Positions 35,648-44,824 of a stretch of 64,000 bases of DNA are shown here, piece after piece. The DNA is from Streptomyces griseoluteus (GTDB lineage Bacteria > Actinomycetota > Actinomycetes > Streptomycetales > Streptomycetaceae). The notes under the pieces are model-generated. The model had not been told where the DNA came from, did no database searches, and worked only from the letters and a program-made list of their open reading frames with translations. Each line of letters starts with the position of its first letter. Positions within the stretch are counted from its first letter, which is position 1. A program made the position numbers and the translations under genes. The stretch spans positions 116,876 to 180,875 of the forward strand of contig JOBE01000005.1 in assembly GCA_000717735.1 (NCBI GenBank), written 5' to 3'.

Positions 35648-36550
35648 TTGCCGTTCACGCTGAGTCATGCCGCTGCCGTGCTGCCCGGATTGCGCCGGAA
35701 CGGGACCGCGCGCGGCCCCCTGGTCGCGTCGGCTCTCGTCGCCGGCTCCTTCGCGCCCGACATGACCTACTTCGCCGCCACGGCGTTCCCCGGGGCGATG
35801 GTCCTCGGGGACATCACCCACTCCCCCGTGGGGATCGTCACCGCCGACGTCCTGATCACCGCCGCGCTCGTGGCGCTGTGGCTGATGGTGCGTGAGCCGC
35901 TCGTGGCGCTGCTGCCCGCCCGGTGGCGCGGGCGGGTGTACGGGCTGGTCCGGGGCAGCGTCTGGCGCGACCGGCACCCGGCGATGCTCGCAGGGTGGTT
36001 CGCTCTCTCCGCGATCCTCGGCGCGACGACCCATGTGGTGTGGGACTCCTTCACCCACCTCGACCGCTGGGGCACCCGGGCGATCCCGTTCCTGGGCGAT
36101 GTCGTGGCCGGGTTCCCGGTCTACCTCTATGCGCAGTACGGGGGTTCGGCGCTGGCCCTGGGGCTTCTGGGCTGGTTCGTCGCGCGGGCGCTGCGCTCCG
36201 TGGGTCCGGGCGTGGAGCTGCCGGCCCGGGTACCGGTACCGGGACGGCGCGGGCGGCTGTTCGCGCTCTGGCTGATCGGCGGCTGTGTCCTCGCCGGGGT
36301 CGCGCACCGGGTGCTGCGCTGGGCAGCGTACTGGGGCTGGGACCGGATCGAGACGCCCCTGGACGTCATTCCGACGGCCTGCTTCGGGGCCGGCGCGGGG
36401 CTCGCCGTCGGGCTCGTGCTGTACGGGGCGGTGGCGCGGCTGCTCCGAGGGGCGCCCACTGCGGCGCCGGATGTCCCGGCCAATCTCCCCGCGCCGGAGG
36501 GAAAGGTCGGGGATCCCCGGGCGGAGCGCTCCCGTCAGGGATCTCGCTGA
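35648..36550 (+). CDS. DUF4184 family membrane protein
   Basis: This 300-residue integral membrane protein starts MPFTLSHAAAVLPGLRR and contains FAPDMTYF and ATTHVVWDSFTHLDRW, the conserved His/Asp motifs of the DUF4184 family. Six or seven hydrophobic segments follow. The motif pattern resembles metal-dependent membrane hydrolases such as YdjM-like proteins, but activity is unknown. The TTG at 35648 has GGGGGAG 7 nt upstream. The last ~60 codons overlap the convergent serine hydrolase gene by 185 bases, which is unusual. Confidence 0.83.
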   Translation: MPFTLSHAAAVLPGLRRNGTARGPLVASALVAGSFAPDMTYFAATAFPGAMVLGDITHSPVGIVTADVLITAALVALWLMVREPLVALLPARWRGRVYGLVRGSVWRDRHPAMLAGWFALSAILGATTHVVWDSFTHLDRWGTRAIPFLGDVVAGFPVYLYAQYGGSALALGLLGWFVARALRSVGPGVELPARVPVPGRRGRLFALWLIGGCVLAGVAHRVLRWAAYWGWDRIETPLDVIPTACFGAGAGLAVGLVLYGAVARLLRGAPTAAPDVPANLPAPEGKVGDPRAERSRQGSR

Positions 36551-37415
36551 TCTTCTCCGGCGGGGTGAAGCCGCGCGCGGCGGCGGCGCCGGAGAGCCTG
36601 CGGTGCACGACGAGGGAGATCCCCTCCAGGGTGCGGACGCCGTACCGCAGGGTGGGGTTGTCGTGGCTGAGGAGGGCGATCCGGTAGTCGGTCGCCGGCG
36701 CGGAGGGGGCGGCCGGCCGTGCGATGCCGATGCTGTGGACGCGCCAGGCGTGGGTGGCCCGGGGCAGCCAGCCGTTCTTGAGGTGGACCTTGACCGTGCG
36801 GGGCGCGCCCGCGGTGACACCCCAGGCCTGGTCGCGGACCACCTGGCCCATCAGGTTCAGCGCCTCGGTGCGGCGGGAGACCGCGGCGAGCAGGGCGAGC
36901 TGGTCCCGGGCCGTGGTGCGGGTGAGGCCCCAGTAACGGTCGTGGCCGAGGACGGTGTCCTGGGCTCCGGCCTCGCGCAGGACCCTGTTCAGCCGGGCGC
37001 GGGAGAGCCCCTGCCACAGGGCGGTGGCGGCGGTGTTGTCGGAGCGGGTGATCATCGCCTTCATCCGCTGGGTCTCGAGACGGGTGGGCTCCCGGCCGAG
37101 CTCCTCGGCGCGCCCGAGGACGGCCTGCAGGATGAGGACCTTCGCGATGCTGGCCGAGTCGTACGCCAGGGTGTCGCCGAGCCGGCAGCGCAGTCCGCGC
37201 CGGGGGTCGTGGACGGCGACCGAGACCGTGCCGTCGCGGCCCTTGAGGGCCGCCGCGATGTCCTGGGAGAGGCGGGCGGCGAGGGTGGGCTCGCGGGACG
37301 AGGTGCAGAGTGCGGGCGTCCGGTGTGCCTCGGCCGGCCAGGCGGTGCCGGACGCCCCGAGGAGGACGCCGAGAAGGGCCCAAACCCGGAGGCGGGAGCG
37401 GCGGCTCGTGATCAT
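36366..37415 (-). CDS. Secreted serine hydrolase (class A beta-lactamase-like)
   Basis: This 349-residue exported protein has a signal peptide (1-30). The active-site motif is SIAK (Ser89, Lys92), followed by SDN (125-127) and a KNG (213-215) in place of KTG. These are the three motifs of penicillin-recognising enzymes, so a class A beta-lactamase-like or D,D-peptidase-like fold is clear, though it need not confer resistance. The ~60 C-terminal residues after the ISEIPD segment are Pro/Arg-rich low-complexity and run antisense to the DUF4184 gene. ATG at 37415 opens the signal peptide. polA lies upstream on the same strand. Confidence 0.85.
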   Translation of the reverse strand: MITSRRSRLRVWALLGVLLGASGTAWPAEAHRTPALCTSSREPTLAARLSQDIAAALKGRDGTVSVAVHDPRRGLRCRLGDTLAYDSASIAKVLILQAVLGRAEELGREPTRLETQRMKAMITRSDNTAATALWQGLSRARLNRVLREAGAQDTVLGHDRYWGLTRTTARDQLALLAAVSRRTEALNLMGQVVRDQAWGVTAGAPRTVKVHLKNGWLPRATHAWRVHSIGIARPAAPSAPATDYRIALLSHDNPTLRYGVRTLEGISLVVHRRLSGAAAARGFTPPEKISEIPDGSAPPGDPRPFPPARGDWPGHPAPQWAPLGAAAPPPRTARARRRAPRRPRSRPSE

Positions 37416-37549
37416 GCTGCCCAGTCTCCGGAGCGGGGGTACGGAACCGCTCCCCCGACTGGTCCACCTGGCGCAAGACCGCGGCCCGGAACGCACGCGG
37501 GCCCGTACCGCGCGCCTGCGTGGCGTGCCGTACGGACCCGGGGGCGGCG

Positions 37550-40261
37550 TCAGTGCGCGGCGGAGTCCCAGTCGTGGCCCACGCCGACGGAGACGTCCAG
37601 CGGGGCGCGCAGGTCGGCCGCCGCGGACATCTGCTCGCGGACCAGCGCCTCGACCCGCTCGCGCTCGCCGGGGGCGAGTTCGAGCACGATTTCGTCGTGG
37701 ACCTGGAGGAGCATCCGGGAGGCGAGGCCCGCCTCGGTGAGCGCCCTGTCCACGTTCAGCATGGCGACCTTCACGATGTCGGCGGCCGTGCCCTGGATGG
37801 GGGCGTTGAGCGCCATCCGCTCGGCGGACTCTCGGCGCTGCCGGTTGTCGCTGTTGAGGTCCGGCAGGTAGCGGCGGCGGCCCAGCATCGTCTCCGTGTA
37901 CCCGGTGGCGCGGGCCTCGTCGACGACCCGGCGCAGGTAGTCCCGCACTCCGCCGAAGCGCTCGAAGTAGGTGTCCATCAGACCGCGGGCCTCGCCCGGG
38001 TCGATGTTCAGCTGCTGGGAGAGGCCGAAGGCGGAGAGGCCGTACGCCAGGCCGTACGACATGGCCTTGATCTTGCGGCGCATCTCGGCGTCGACGGCGG
38101 ACCGCTCGACGCCGAAGACCTGGGAGGCGACCGTGGTGTGGAGGTCCTCGCCGGAGGTGAAGGCCTCGATGAGGCCCTCGTCCTCGGACAGGTGCGCCAT
38201 GACGCGCAGCTCGATCTGGCTGTAGTCGGCGGTCATGAGGGCCTCGAAGCCCTCGCCGACGACGAAGCCGTGCCGGATGGCCCGGCCCTCGTCCGTCCGC
38301 ACCGGCACGTTCTGCAGGTTGGGGTCGGTGGAGGACAGCCGGCCGGTGGCGGCGACGGTCTGGCTGAAGGTGGTGTGGATCCGGCCGTCGGCGGCGATCG
38401 TCTTGATCAGGCCTTCGACGGTGGAGCGCAGCCGTGCCTGCTCACGGTGCCGGAGCATGATCACGGGCAGGTCGTGCTCGGTCTGAGCGGCGAGCCAGGC
38501 GAGCGCGTCGGCGTCCGTGGTGTAACCCGTCTTGGTCTTCTTCGTCTTCGGCAGGTTCAGCTCGCCGAAGAAGACCTCCTGGAGCTGCTTGGGCGAGCCG
38601 AGGTTGAACTCGTGCCCGACGGAGGCGTGCGCCTCCTTCACGGCCTGCTGCACGGCGCCGGCGAACTGCTGCTCCATCGCCTCCAGGTGGTCGCGGTCGG
38701 CGGCGATGCCGTGCCGCTCCAGACGGGCGAGCAGCACCGAGGTGGGCAGCTCGACCTCGTGGAGGAGTTCGCGGGCGCCGACCTCGGCGAGCCGCTCGTC
38801 GAAGGCCCCGGCGAGGTCGAGGACGGCCCGCGCCTGGGTCATGAGGGCCTCGGCCTCCGCGGTGTCGTCGGCACCGAAGGCGAGCTGCCCGTCGGCGGCG
38901 GCCGCGGGGGCCAGCTCACGGTGGAGGTACTCCACGGAGAGCGCGTCGAGCGCGAAGGAGCGGCGGCCGGGCTTGACGAGGTAGGCGGCGAGGGCGGTGT
39001 CCATGGTGACGCCCGCGATGCTCCAGCCGTGCTCGGGGAAGACCCGCATGGCGCCCTTGGCGTTGTGCATGACCTTGGGCCGGGCGGGGTCGGCGATCCA
39101 CGCGGACCAGGCCCGCTCGTCGGCCTCGTCGAGCGCGCTGGGCTCGAACCAGGCGGCGGCTCCTCCGGCGGCGGCGAGCGCGATCTCGCTGACGTTCCCC
39201 GTGCCGAGGGCCCAGCTGTCGACGGTGGCGATGCCGAGGGGCTCGGTGCCGTGCTCGGCGAGCCAGGGGGCGAGCTCTCCGGAGCCGAGGACGGAGCCGT
39301 CGATCTCCACGCCGGCGTCGGGCGCCGGGGCGGTCTCCTCCGCGGCGCCCGGGTCGACGGCGAGGAGCCGCTCGCGCAGCGAGGGGTTGCGGATCTCCAG
39401 GGTGTCGAGGACGAGCGCGACGGCCCCGCGGTCGTAGGGCTCGCGGGCCAGGTCCGTCACGGTCTTCGGCAGCTCGACGTCCCGGACCATCTCGGTCAGA
39501 CGGCGGTTCAGCCGGACCGACTCCAGGTGGTCGCGGAAGTTCTGGCCGGCCTTGCCCTTGACCTCGTCGGCGCGCTCGACGAGCTCGGCGAAGGAGCCGA
39601 ACTGGTTGATCCACTTGGCGGCGGTCTTCTCGCCGACGCCGGGGATGCCCGGCAGGTTGTCGGACGGGTCGCCGCGCAGGGCGGCGAAGTCGGGGTACTG
39701 CGAGGGCGTGAGGCCGTACTTCTCCTGGACCTTCTCCGGGGTGAAGTGGGTGACCTCGGAGACGCCCTTGGTCGGGTAGATCACGGTGGTGCGGTCGGAG
39801 ACCAGCTGGAAGGAGTCCCGGTCACCGGTGAAGATCCGGACGTCGAAGCCCTCGGCCTCGGCCTGGGTGGTGAGGGTCGCGATGACGTCGTCCGCCTCGA
39901 AGCCGTCGACGGCGAAGCGCGGCACGTTCATCGCGTCGAGGAGCTCGCCGATCAGCTCGACCTGCCCCTTGAACTCGTCGGGGGTCTTCGAGCGGTTCGC
40001 CTTGTACTCCGGGAACTCCTCGGACCGCCAGGTCTTCCGCGACACGTCGAAGGCGACCGCGAAGTGCGTGGGCGCCTCGTCGCGGAGCGTGTTCGCCAGC
40101 ATCGAGGCGAACCCGTAGATCGCGTTCGTCGGCTGCCCCGTCGCGGTGGTGAAGTTCTCCGCGGGCAGCGCGAAGAACGCCCGGTACGCGAGCGAGTGCC
40201 CGTCCATGAGGAGCAGGCGGGGGCGGGTGTCTGCGGGGTTCTTCGATGCTGTCTCGGCCAC
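37550..40261 (-). CDS. polA: DNA polymerase I
   Basis: This 903-residue enzyme fills gaps and removes RNA primers. The N-terminal 5'-3' exonuclease has MDGHSLAYRAFFAL, FTGDRDSFQLVSD and GIPGVGEKTAAKW. The middle domain lacks the DxE metal site of the proofreading exonuclease (it reads GIATVDSWAL), as is usual in actinobacteria. The polymerase domain has motif A DYSQIELRVMAHL, motif B KAMSYGLAYG and motif C QVHDEIVLE. GTG at 40261 (MAETASKNPADTRPRLLL) is the family start. It diverges from the FdhF gene 122 bp away. Confidence 0.98.
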   Translation of the reverse strand: MAETASKNPADTRPRLLLMDGHSLAYRAFFALPAENFTTATGQPTNAIYGFASMLANTLRDEAPTHFAVAFDVSRKTWRSEEFPEYKANRSKTPDEFKGQVELIGELLDAMNVPRFAVDGFEADDVIATLTTQAEAEGFDVRIFTGDRDSFQLVSDRTTVIYPTKGVSEVTHFTPEKVQEKYGLTPSQYPDFAALRGDPSDNLPGIPGVGEKTAAKWINQFGSFAELVERADEVKGKAGQNFRDHLESVRLNRRLTEMVRDVELPKTVTDLAREPYDRGAVALVLDTLEIRNPSLRERLLAVDPGAAEETAPAPDAGVEIDGSVLGSGELAPWLAEHGTEPLGIATVDSWALGTGNVSEIALAAAGGAAAWFEPSALDEADERAWSAWIADPARPKVMHNAKGAMRVFPEHGWSIAGVTMDTALAAYLVKPGRRSFALDALSVEYLHRELAPAAAADGQLAFGADDTAEAEALMTQARAVLDLAGAFDERLAEVGARELLHEVELPTSVLLARLERHGIAADRDHLEAMEQQFAGAVQQAVKEAHASVGHEFNLGSPKQLQEVFFGELNLPKTKKTKTGYTTDADALAWLAAQTEHDLPVIMLRHREQARLRSTVEGLIKTIAADGRIHTTFSQTVAATGRLSSTDPNLQNVPVRTDEGRAIRHGFVVGEGFEALMTADYSQIELRVMAHLSEDEGLIEAFTSGEDLHTTVASQVFGVERSAVDAEMRRKIKAMSYGLAYGLSAFGLSQQLNIDPGEARGLMDTYFERFGGVRDYLRRVVDEARATGYTETMLGRRRYLPDLNSDNRQRRESAERMALNAPIQGTAADIVKVAMLNVDRALTEAGLASRMLLQVHDEIVLELAPGERERVEALVREQMSAAADLRAPLDVSVGVGHDWDSAAH

Positions 40262-40383
40262 ACGACGATCCTGCCACGGACCACCGACAATCCCGTCCAC
40301 ACCGGCGGAGGTGCCTGGCTGTCCGTACCGCGTGACAGGATCGGAGACGTACGCCACAGGATTACCGCTCAAGGGAGAGCGCG

Positions 40384-42699
40384 ATGGTCAGCAAGCCGCC
40401 GGTCGGTGACCCGGTCCAGGACGCACCGCAGGTCACGCCGCCCCAGCACGCCGCGGCGGGCCTGCCCGCCATCGGGCACACCCTGCGGATCGCCCAGGAG
40501 CAGATGGGGACGCTGCGCACCGCCCGGACCCTCCTGAAGGTCAACCAGAAGGACGGCTTCGACTGTCCCGGCTGCGCCTGGCCCGAGGCGGACAAGCGGC
40601 ACGTGGCGGAGTTCTGCGAGAACGGGGCGAAGGCGGTCGCCGAGGAGGCGACGCTGCGCCGGGTGACCCCGGAGTTCTTCGCCGCGCACCCGGTGGCGGA
40701 CCTGGCGACCCGCAGCGGGTACTGGCTGGGCCAGCAGGGCCGGATCACCCAGCCGATGCTCCTGGAGAAGGGGAGCGCCCCGGAGGGCGGCGAGCGGTAC
40801 GAGCCGGTGACCTGGGAGCGGGCCTTCGCGATCATCGCCGAGGAGCTCCGGGCGCTCGACTCCCCCGACGAGGCGCTCTTCTACACCTCGGGACGGACGA
40901 GCAACGAGGCGGCGTTCCTGCTCCAGCTCTTCGCCCGCGAGTTCGGCACGAACAACCTGCCCGACTGCTCCAACATGTGCCACGAGTCCTCGGGCTCGGC
41001 CCTGACGGAGACCATCGGCATCGGCAAGGGCAGCGTCTCCCTGGAGGACCTGCACCAGGCGGACCTGATCATCGTGGCCGGGCAGAACCCGGGGACGAAC
41101 CATCCGCGGATGCTCTCGGCCCTGGAGAAGGCGAAGGCGGCCGGCGCGAAAATCATCTCGGTCAATCCGCTGCCCGAGGCCGGCCTGGAGAAGTTCAAGA
41201 ACCCGCAGACCCCGCAGGGCATGCTCAAGGGCGCCGCGCTCACCGACCTCTTCCTGCAGATCCGCATCGGCGGCGACCAGGCCCTGTTCCGGCTCCTCAA
41301 CAAGCTGGTCCTCCAGACGCCCGGGGCGGTCGACGAGGAGTTCGTACGGGAGCACACCCACGGCTTCGAGGAGTTCGCGGCGGCGGCGAAGGAGGCCGAC
41401 TGGGACGAGACGCTCGCCGCCACCGGGCTCGACCGGGCCGCGATCGAGCGGGCCCTGGAGATGGTGCTCGCCTCGGAGCGGACCGTCGTCTGCTGGGCGA
41501 TGGGCCTCACCCAGCACAAGCACTCCGTGCCGACCATCCGCGAGGTGGTCAACTTCCTGCTGCTCCGCGGAAACATCGGCCGGCCGGGCGCCGGGGTGTG
41601 CCCGGTGCGCGGCCACTCCAACGTGCAGGGCGACCGCACGATGGGCATCTTCGAGCGGCCCGCGCCCGCCTTCCTCGACGCCCTGGACAAGGAGTTCGGG
41701 ATCGTCTCGCCGCGCCACCACGGCTTCGACGTGGTCCGTTCGATCCAGGCGCTGCGCGACGGCGAGGCGAAGGTGTTCTTCGCGATGGGCGGCAACTTCG
41801 TGGCGGCGACGCCCGACACGGAGGTCACCGAGGCCGCGATGCGCACCGCGCGCCTGACCGTGCACGTGTCGACGAAGCTGAACCGCTCGCACGCGGTCAC
41901 GGGCACGCGCGCGTTGATCCTGCCCACGCTCGGCCGTACCGACAAGGACGTGCAGAAGAGCACTCGCGGTGGAAAGGGCACAGTGCAGTTCGTGACGGTC
42001 GAGGACTCGATGAGTCTGGTGCACGCCTCGCGCGGCAACCTGCCGCCGGCCAGTCCGCACCTGCTGTCGGAGCCGGCGATCGTGGCACGGATGGCCCGCG
42101 CGGTCCTCGGCGCCGGTTCGGCCACCCCCTGGGAGGAGTTCGAGGCGGACTACGCCACGATCCGGGACCGCATCGCGCGCGTGGTGCCCGGTTTCCAGGA
42201 CTTCAACGCCCGGCTCGCGGCGAACCCGGGCGGCTTCGCGCTGCCGCACGGCCCGCGCGACGAGCGCCGCTTCCCCACGAAGACCGGCAAGGCGAACTTC
42301 ACGGCGGCGCGCGTCGAGTACCCGAGGGTGCCCGAGGGGCGGCTGCTGCTGCAGACGCTGCGCTCGCACGACCAGTACAACACCACGATCTACGGCCTGG
42401 ACGACCGCTACCGGGGCATCAAGGGCGGCCGCCGGGTCGTCCTGGTCCACCCCGAGGACGCGGCGGCGCTCGGCTTCGCCGACGGGGACTACGCGGATCT
42501 GGTGAGCGAGTGGACGGACGGCAGCGAGCGGCGGGCGCCCGGCTTCCGGGTGGTGCACTACCCGACGCCCCGGGGATGCGCGGCGGCCTACTACCCGGAG
42601 ACCAACGTCCTCGTGCCGCTGGAGTCGACGGCGGACATCAGCAACACCCCCGCCAGCAAGTCCGTGATCGTGCGTCTGGAAGAATCCGCTTCCGCCTAA
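40384..42699 (+). CDS. FdhF/YdeP family molybdopterin oxidoreductase
   Basis: This 771-residue protein belongs to the YdeP-like group of Mo-bisPGD oxidoreductases related to formate dehydrogenase H. An N-terminal CPGC pair (61, 64) remains of the iron-sulfur region, and GYWLGQQGRITQPMLL follows. Later come TSGRTSNEAAFLLQLFARE, SNMCHESSG with the cysteine at the molybdenum position, RPGAGVCPVRGHSNVQGDRT, and a C-terminal MopB-type domain (RSHDQYNTTIYGLDDRYRG). In E. coli YdeP is tied to acid resistance; the substrate is unknown. The thioesterase gene follows 57 nt later and may be co-transcribed. Confidence 0.93.
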   Translation: MVSKPPVGDPVQDAPQVTPPQHAAAGLPAIGHTLRIAQEQMGTLRTARTLLKVNQKDGFDCPGCAWPEADKRHVAEFCENGAKAVAEEATLRRVTPEFFAAHPVADLATRSGYWLGQQGRITQPMLLEKGSAPEGGERYEPVTWERAFAIIAEELRALDSPDEALFYTSGRTSNEAAFLLQLFAREFGTNNLPDCSNMCHESSGSALTETIGIGKGSVSLEDLHQADLIIVAGQNPGTNHPRMLSALEKAKAAGAKIISVNPLPEAGLEKFKNPQTPQGMLKGAALTDLFLQIRIGGDQALFRLLNKLVLQTPGAVDEEFVREHTHGFEEFAAAAKEADWDETLAATGLDRAAIERALEMVLASERTVVCWAMGLTQHKHSVPTIREVVNFLLLRGNIGRPGAGVCPVRGHSNVQGDRTMGIFERPAPAFLDALDKEFGIVSPRHHGFDVVRSIQALRDGEAKVFFAMGGNFVAATPDTEVTEAAMRTARLTVHVSTKLNRSHAVTGTRALILPTLGRTDKDVQKSTRGGKGTVQFVTVEDSMSLVHASRGNLPPASPHLLSEPAIVARMARAVLGAGSATPWEEFEADYATIRDRIARVVPGFQDFNARLAANPGGFALPHGPRDERRFPTKTGKANFTAARVEYPRVPEGRLLLQTLRSHDQYNTTIYGLDDRYRGIKGGRRVVLVHPEDAAALGFADGDYADLVSEWTDGSERRAPGFRVVHYPTPRGCAAAYYPETNVLVPLESTADISNTPASKSVIVRLEESASA

Positions 42700-42756
42700 G
42701 CGTTTGCTCAGGCAGCTCAGGAAGATCAGCCGTACGAAGACGAACGGAGTCGGGCC

Positions 42757-43251
42757 ATGGGTGAACAGCAGCACGTGAAGTTCCCGCAGGAGGTCATCGA
42801 CGAGTACGCGGCGCTGGGCGTCGACCTCCCGGCACTCTTCTCCGCCGGGCACCTCGGGAACCGGATGGGCGTCCAGATCCTGGAGGCCTCGGCCGAGCGG
42901 GTCGTCGGCACGATGCCGGTGGAGGGGAACACCCAGCCTTACGGGCTGCTGCACGGCGGCGCCTCCGCGGTGCTCGCCGAGACCCTCGGGTCCATCGGCT
43001 CGATGCTGCACGGCGGGGTCTCGAAGATCGCGGTCGGCGTCGACCTGAACTGCACCCACCACCGCGGAGCGCGCAGCGGCCTGGTGACCGGCGTCGCGAC
43101 CCCGGTGCACCGCGGCCGGTCCACCGCCACGTACGAGATCGTGATCACCGACGAGCAGGACAAGCGGGTCTGCACCGCCCGGCTGACATGCATGCTGCGC
43201 GAGATCACCGCCAAGGACGCGGGCGACCTGCCGGAGGCCGGACGGGCCTGA
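42757..43251 (+). CDS. PaaI-family hotdog-fold thioesterase
   Basis: This 164-residue hotdog protein has the active-site region GNTQPYGLLHGGASAVLAETLGSIGSM, where the Asn, Gly and Glu residues of the PaaI/YbdB type are present, and the C-terminal VYEIVITDEQDKRVCTARLTCML strands. Such enzymes hydrolyse aryl- or acyl-CoA thioesters, for example 4-hydroxybenzoyl-CoA- or phenylacetyl-CoA-type substrates. The exact substrate is unknown. It lies 57 nt after the oxidoreductase gene and is followed by a strong terminator. Confidence 0.9.
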   Translation: MGEQQHVKFPQEVIDEYAALGVDLPALFSAGHLGNRMGVQILEASAERVVGTMPVEGNTQPYGLLHGGASAVLAETLGSIGSMLHGGVSKIAVGVDLNCTHHRGARSGLVTGVATPVHRGRSTATYEIVITDEQDKRVCTARLTCMLREITAKDAGDLPEAGRA

Positions 43252-43306
43252 CCATCCGAGCGGGGCGGGCGACACCCACCCCGACACAGGGACGGACGAC
43301 ACACCA

Positions 43307-43347
43307 CGGCGCGGCGCGGGACGGGGCGACCCTCCCGCGCCGCGCCG
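43307..43347 (+). terminator. Strong GC hairpin terminator
   Basis: A 15-bp stem (43307-43321 with 43333-43347) with an 11-nt loop is followed by a pyrimidine-rich tract. It ends the FdhF-thioesterase unit and isolates the protease gene. Confidence 0.85.
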
Positions 43348-43475
43348 TTCCCCTCTCCGCCCCCTTCAACTTCCTTACCCCCGACCCCTCTTGCCCCACG
43401 CGGCCACAGCCGCTTCACTGGCGAACCTCCCCCACAGGAGAACACCCGATCCACTCACACACCGAGGGGTTCTTC

Positions 43476-44360
43476 GTGACCGCCGTTCGCACCACCTACG
43501 CGCTGACCACCGTCACCGCCGCCGCCTGCGCCGCCGTCCTCGCCACCGCGATCCCGGCCTCGGCGATCAACTCGTACAACGCGGCCCCCGCCCCCGAGCG
43601 CACCGAGGTCGGCGCACTTGTCGCGACCTGGGACAACGACGACGACCCCGCCACGCCCGACCGCGTCGACTGGGTCTGCTCCGGCACCATGATCGACGCG
43701 AACACCTTCCTCACGGCCGCGCACTGCACCACGGACTGGCCGGACAACGTCCGCTTCCACGTCTCGCTCGACCAGGACGTGCAGGCCGGCCTGGACAGGG
43801 CCGCCGCCGCCCACCCCGGCGACCCGGCCGCCCAGGCCCGCAGCGTGGCCGTCGAGGGCACCGCCCACAACCACCCCGCCTACCCCGGCCCGGCCTCCGA
43901 CACCCACGACATCTCGGTGATCGAACTGCCCGCGTCCGCCATGAAGGCCCGCTGGTCCTTCACCCCGGCGACCCTCCCCCGGGCCGGCGCCCTCGACGCC
44001 CTCGGCGCGCAGGGCCTGAACGCCACCCCCTTCCTGGTCGCCGGCTACGGCACCGAGGAGTCCAAGCGCGGCCCCGGCGGGCACACCCACCCGGGCGGCG
44101 GCGTCCGCATGAAGGCACCGGTCTCCTTCGACGCGCTCAACCCCGCCTGGATCCGGCTCGCCATGACCGCGCCCCAGGGGAACGGCGGCGCCTGCTACGG
44201 CGATTCGGGCGGCCCCAACTTCGCGACGCTGAACGGCACGTTCACCTTGGTCGCCACCACGATCACCGGCGATTCGCCGTGCTACGCCACCAATGTGACG
44301 TACCGACTGGACAGTCCCGGTGCGCGTGCCTTCCTGAAGCCGTACGTGCAGCTCCCCTGA
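43476..44360 (+). CDS. Secreted trypsin-like serine protease
   Basis: This 294-residue exported protease of the chymotrypsin (S1) family has a signal peptide (1-30, ending ASA). Catalytic His83 is in LTAAHC, Asp145 in DTHDIS, and Ser244 in GDSGGP, with cysteines placed for the usual disulfides (68-84 and 240 with a later Cys). There is no obvious long pro-peptide. GTG at 43476 was chosen because it opens the signal sequence. The gene stands alone between a terminator and the liv promoter region. Confidence 0.9.
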   Translation: MTAVRTTYALTTVTAAACAAVLATAIPASAINSYNAAPAPERTEVGALVATWDNDDDPATPDRVDWVCSGTMIDANTFLTAAHCTTDWPDNVRFHVSLDQDVQAGLDRAAAAHPGDPAAQARSVAVEGTAHNHPAYPGPASDTHDISVIELPASAMKARWSFTPATLPRAGALDALGAQGLNATPFLVAGYGTEESKRGPGGHTHPGGGVRMKAPVSFDALNPAWIRLAMTAPQGNGGACYGDSGGPNFATLNGTFTLVATTITGDSPCYATNVTYRLDSPGARAFLKPYVQLP

Positions 44361-44824
44361 CGTCGACCGTCACCCTGAGTGACGTTCGCGCGGGCGGGGA
44401 GGCACGGGAGCGGACGGCGGCCGACGAGCCGTTCCGTCCGCTGAGGTTTCTGCCACTGTCCGATATCCGGAGAGTCGGCCGAGGTCCCCGACAGGACCAA
44501 GATTCACTCAAGCCCCTTAGCGGAACTGCGCGTTCTCACTATGTGAACACCGCATTACAGACCACTATGCCCCGGTTTTCCCACCCGCCGCACACACTCT
44601 TTCCCCGTCGGCATAACAAGACAGTCACATCCTTCCCTCGGCGCTCCCCGACCCTCCCCACCTGCGCTTAGAGTCACCGCCAGTCACCGCGCCGCCGGGC
44701 GCGTCCTACTGCACGGCCCTGTACCAACCCAGTACGGCCCGGCGTTCCAAAAACGGCACCCCTCGCTCCGCAGCTTCACGGCACCGCCTCATCCGAGGGG
44801 GCCGCGCCAGGGAAAGGACCCTTC
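44361..44824 (+). other. Upstream region of the liv operon, no gene seen
   Basis: This 464-base stretch holds no convincing coding frame. It is noticeably less GC-rich around 44520-44660. A TAGAGT that could be a -10 lies near 44669 but has no good -35. It must contain the livK promoter; operator sites were not recognised. Confidence 0.5.

Noticed and set aside
36366..37415. Clinical-type beta-lactamase
   Set aside because: SxxK and SDN are present, but the third motif is KNG and the protein resembles secreted actinomycete serine hydrolases of unknown substrate; resistance cannot be inferred.
37520..40537. A 1005-codon open frame opposite polA
   Set aside because: Antisense shadow caused by G/C at third codon positions; polA is unambiguous.
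44361..44824. Riboswitch or attenuator ahead of the liv operon
   Set aside because: No conserved riboswitch core, leader peptide rich in Leu/Ile/Val codons, or terminator/antiterminator pair was recognised.
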